This document shows, piece by piece, positions 22,634 through 24,725 of a stretch of DNA of 24,725 nt. The translations under genes were made by a program, and so were the position numbers. The number at the start of each line of letters is the position of its first letter. Positions within the stretch are counted from its first letter, which is position 1. Source of the stretch: Bacillota bacterium (GTDB lineage Bacteria > Eremiobacterota > SpSt-956 > JAKJGF01); NCBI GenBank assembly GCA_029555925.1, contig JAKPQU010000504.1:1-24725 (forward strand). The letters run 5' to 3'. The notes under the pieces were generated by a model that was given only the letters and a program-made list of their open reading frames with translations, had not been told where the DNA came from and made no database searches.

Positions 22634-23785
22634 GTGTCACACAGTGAAAAAGATGGTGTATCAACTCCTCAGGCAAGTATACTGGTAGTTGACGATGAAA
22701 ATACAATCAGAGAATTATTATATCGTCTTCTCCGTTCTAAAGGTTATCATGTTGTAACTGCCTCTGATGGAGAAGAAGCCCTTAAGATATTAAAGAGAGA
22801 GCAATTTGATCTTCTGTTATCAGATATAAGAATGCCTGGTATAAACGGGATAGAACTGCTGGAACAGGCCATTGTGTTAGCTCCTCATTTGCTTGTAATT
22901 ATGATGACAGGTTTTGGTACAATTGAACTGGCCGTAAATGCAATGAAAAAAGGGGCCTATGATTTTGTTACAAAACCTTTTATGATAGATGAAATTACCA
23001 TGGTTATAGAAAGAGGTCTTAAAGAACAGAAAATCAAGGAAGAAAATATAAAATTGAAAGAGATAAATCAGCGCCTCATAGAAGCTGAAAAAATAAAGAC
23101 AGACCTGATAAATACAATATCCCACGAATTTAAAACTCCTATAACAATAATTAAAGGTTATATATCTATGATGCTTTCCGGAGCTATGGGAGGCCTTAAA
23201 CCTACCGTAATAGAAGGGCTTAAAGATATTAAGCAGGCCAGTCTTAAATTGGAACATCTTGTCACAAATTTAATAACCCTGAGCCTTAAAGAAAAAGAAC
23301 ATATGGTAATCGATAGAAAAGAATGTGTAATAGAAGATATTTTAATGAAGATAATAAGTGAGTTCAAAGAAGAAATAGAAGAGAAAAATATAGAATTTAC
23401 AGAATATAATAATCTGAACAGACGAACTCTTTATGTTGATGCTGCGAAACTTTCTATTGCTCTCAGAAATTTGATAGATAATGCCATAAAATTCAATAAT
23501 AACGGTGGTAAAATTACCCTGACTATAGATACACCTGAAGATAATGTGCTGTCTATTAATATATCCGATACAGGAATTGGTTTCCCTATGGATAAAGCAG
23601 AATCTCTTGTTGTACCTTTTACACAGGCTGATATGTCAACTACCAGAACCTATGGAGGCACAGGACTCGGACTTGCCGTAGTTAAAGCCATAGTGGAATC
23701 ACATGAGGGAAAGCTTTCAATATTATCAAAAGAAAATGTTGGAAGTGAATTTAAAATAACCATTCCCGGTTGTATATGCAGATAG
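22634..23785 (+). CDS. Receiver - histidine kinase (hybrid, receiver at N-terminus)
   Basis: I start at GTG 22634 because AAGGAGG (22616-22622) lies 11 bases before it. The GTG at 22613 lies upstream of that site. The product has 383 residues. The receiver (about 14-130) has VVDDE, phospho-acceptor Asp64 (LLLSDIRMPG), MTGFG and Lys114 (VTKPF). A helical linker leads to the HisKA domain with His164 (TISHEFKTP), then an HATPase domain with N-box RNLIDNAIKF (Asn283), G1 DTGIGF (312-317) and G2 GGTGLGL (341-347). All catalytic boxes look intact. There is no membrane segment or PAS sensor, so it is a soluble kinase that may be controlled through its own receiver. The next gene, 18 nt downstream, looks like a phosphotransfer partner. 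Confidence 0.93.
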   Translation: MSHSEKDGVSTPQASILVVDDENTIRELLYRLLRSKGYHVVTASDGEEALKILKREQFDLLLSDIRMPGINGIELLEQAIVLAPHLLVIMMTGFGTIELAVNAMKKGAYDFVTKPFMIDEITMVIERGLKEQKIKEENIKLKEINQRLIEAEKIKTDLINTISHEFKTPITIIKGYISMMLSGAMGGLKPTVIEGLKDIKQASLKLEHLVTNLITLSLKEKEHMVIDRKECVIEDILMKIISEFKEEIEEKNIEFTEYNNLNRRTLYVDAAKLSIALRNLIDNAIKFNNNGGKITLTIDTPEDNVLSINISDTGIGFPMDKAESLVVPFTQADMSTTRTYGGTGLGLAVVKAIVESHEGKLSILSKENVGSEFKITIPGCICR

Positions 23786-23803
23786 ATTAGGGGGATACTG
23801 TTC

Positions 23804-24418
23804 TTGCAAGATGAAGAGATAAAGAAGATTTTAGATGACTATAATTTTTTTTCTCATCCTTTAAATGAGCAACTTCTTCGCTCCTGTTTTCATGATCTTA
23901 ATAATCTTATCTGCGGTATATCAATGTTTGCTGAATTAATAGAACTTCGTTTTAAAGATGAAAAATGTCAGAAGATTATAAAAACGGCCTGGAAAAGTCA
24001 GGAAATAATAAAAGCACTTCAAAATTATACCTTCTGTTATGATATATATAAACCATATGACATAAATTCCTGTATTGAGAGCTTTTTTATGATTCTTTCT
24101 CATGTAAGAGAATTCAGCAATATAAAATATACATTAAATCTTGCCAGGAATCTTCCCCACGTTAACGGTAACAGGTATTTATTTCAACAGTGTCTTTCTT
24201 TGCTTTCATCCCGGTTTTCCTGTAACGGAGATATTCTTGTTTCAAGTCAGATGAAAAAGTCTAATGTAATAGTCATAATTCATCCTGCAGGATGGACAGA
24301 TCTTGAAGAATTTAAGGGAAGTGAAGATTGTACCTTCTGTAATCGTATAGCCCTTCTCCACAGCGGTTCTTTTGAGATAACTCCTGAATCCGCAACATTT
24401 TCCTTCAATATGGACTGA
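23804..24418 (+). CDS. Histidine-kinase-like protein with degenerate ATPase, ChpT/Spo0B-like phosphotransferase candidate
   Basis: The start is TTG 23804, with GGGGGA ending 8 bases upstream; the only nearby ATG is out of frame. The 204-residue product begins with a helical segment containing RSCFHDLNNLICGISMFAEL, where His30-Asp31 and Asn34 match the phospho-acceptor helix of a DHp domain. The second half has the outline of a histidine-kinase ATPase (NGNRYLFQQCLSLLSSR in place of the N-box), but the N-box Asn is replaced by Ser and no DxGxG or GxGLGL boxes exist. DHp plus a dead ATPase fold at about 200 residues is the layout of the ChpT and Spo0B phosphotransferases. It may relay phosphoryl groups from the preceding kinase to the receiver proteins in this window; that is inference. 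A decayed histidine kinase is the alternative. Confidence 0.75.
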   Translation: MQDEEIKKILDDYNFFSHPLNEQLLRSCFHDLNNLICGISMFAELIELRFKDEKCQKIIKTAWKSQEIIKALQNYTFCYDIYKPYDINSCIESFFMILSHVREFSNIKYTLNLARNLPHVNGNRYLFQQCLSLLSSRFSCNGDILVSSQMKKSNVIVIIHPAGWTDLEEFKGSEDCTFCNRIALLHSGSFEITPESATFSFNMD

Positions 24419-24431
24419 ATTTTTTCAGCCT

Positions 24432-24545
24432 CCTGCAATATATATAAGTACCGCTCCAGGTAAATTTATATGAAAATGATGAAGTTTTCACCTTCACTGG
24501 ATGTTGGTTTTCATATTTGGTTGTGACCGCCCCGGTCATGTCTGT
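24432..24545 (+). repeat. Dispersed ~110 bp structured element (family B), copy 2
   Basis: It matches 18690-18797 and starts 14 bases after a stop codon. Its outer stem is atgaaaa with ttttcat, where copy 1 has atgagaa with ttctcat, a compensatory G-C to A-T change. The hairpin tgaccg (24524-24529) with cggtca (24533-24538) is identical to copy 1, while the loop differs (ccc against ttc). Confidence 0.8.
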
Positions 24546-24560
24546 TAGTATCTATTTATC

Positions 24561-24703
24561 AGCTTCTGCCCGACAGGCTCTGGAGAAGAAAAATAATTTG
24601 CCTTATTTAATTTGTTTTACAGACAATAAATTAGCCCTTATTTAATTTTTAATCCTATATAAAAAACTAATTTTTCTTCTCCAGAGCCCGCCAGGCAGAA
24701 GCT
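24561..24703 (-). mobile_element. MITE-like element: 33-bp terminal inverted repeats, 143 bp, no gene inside
   Basis: The left arm (24561-24593, beginning agcttctgcc) and the right arm (24671-24703) are inverted copies that match at 30 of 33 positions. The 77-bp AT-rich interior holds two near copies of AATAA-x-TT-x-GCCCTTATTTAATTT (about 24592-24613 and 24626-24650). The three arm differences are all transitions, and in a minus-strand RNA each becomes a G-U pair, so the minus strand can form a continuous 33-bp stem. T5 follows the right arm on the plus strand. No clear target-site duplication is seen. Confidence 0.7.
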
Positions 24704-24725
24704 TTTTACGGATACCATTTTACCT

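Larger units (their letters stand above)
24419..24725. other. Intergenic tail of the window, 307 bp, two mobile-like elements and no gene
   Basis: The stretch contains family B copy 2 (24432-24545), then a 143-bp element with terminal inverted repeats (24561-24703), then 22 bases to the window edge. No coding frame, promoter or heptamer array is apparent. Confidence 0.7.

Noticed and set aside
1..24725. tRNA, rRNA or known riboswitch
   Set aside because: No cloverleaf with a T-loop motif, rRNA-like segment or familiar riboswitch core was seen by eye. A covariance-model scan would settle it.

Overview
The window is AT-rich bacterial chromosome with ordinary bacterial gene structure: ATG, GTG and TTG starts, Shine-Dalgarno sites on about half the genes, and sigma70-like promoters. 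It holds peptidoglycan genes (alanine racemase, an L,D-transpeptidase), truB-ribF and a DNA-repair glycosylase, together with unusually many signalling genes: four Hanks-type Ser/Thr kinases, three single-receiver proteins, one receiver-histidine kinase and one histidine-phosphotransferase-like protein. Kinases fused to zinc ribbons, sulfatase-modifying (FGE) folds and TPRs suggest a signalling-rich, deep-branching or candidate-phylum bacterium. I cannot name the lineage. I saw no rRNA, tRNA, CRISPR array, transposase or phage gene.

Layout. 1-126: the end of a small membrane protein. 224-2572: kinase-TM-TPR protein. 2758-3972: secreted proline-rich protein. 4035-6473 (minus): zinc ribbon-kinase-FGE protein, divergent from 6870-9743, an operon of two paralogous receiver proteins and an L,D-transpeptidase. 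9789-11723 (minus): a second zinc ribbon-kinase-FGE protein. 11926-12756 and 12940-14151 (minus): rhamnulose-phosphate-aldolase-like protein and alanine racemase. 14490-16743: Ogg2-type glycosylase and a YtcJ-like amidohydrolase. 16830-18683 (minus): coiled-coil receiver protein. 19109-22460: a coupled operon of an atypical membrane kinase, truB and ribF. 22634-24418: receiver-histidine kinase and a ChpT/Spo0B-like protein.

The strongest unexplained signal is between the genes. Most gaps carry runs of a 7-bp unit whose common form is GTRANNN on one strand. The NNN part changes from gap to gap (CGC, CTG, AAG, AAA, GTC). Several runs begin exactly at a gene end, and four genes take their stop codon from the repeat. 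Because 7 is not a multiple of 3, three units put TGA or TAA in all three frames of one strand. Two further dispersed elements are present: an ~85 bp element built around the GC-rich heptamers (2650-2730, 11780-11862) and a ~110 bp element with two conserved hairpins and one compensatory base-pair change (18690-18797, 24432-24545). A 143 bp element with 33-bp terminal inverted repeats ends the window (24561-24703).

How the genes may work together is inference. The kinases, receivers and phosphotransfer-like protein could form a mixed Ser/Thr and His-Asp network. One concrete hint is a YETN[VM]LE motif shared by the linker of the kinase at 19109 and the linker of the receiver protein at 7771.
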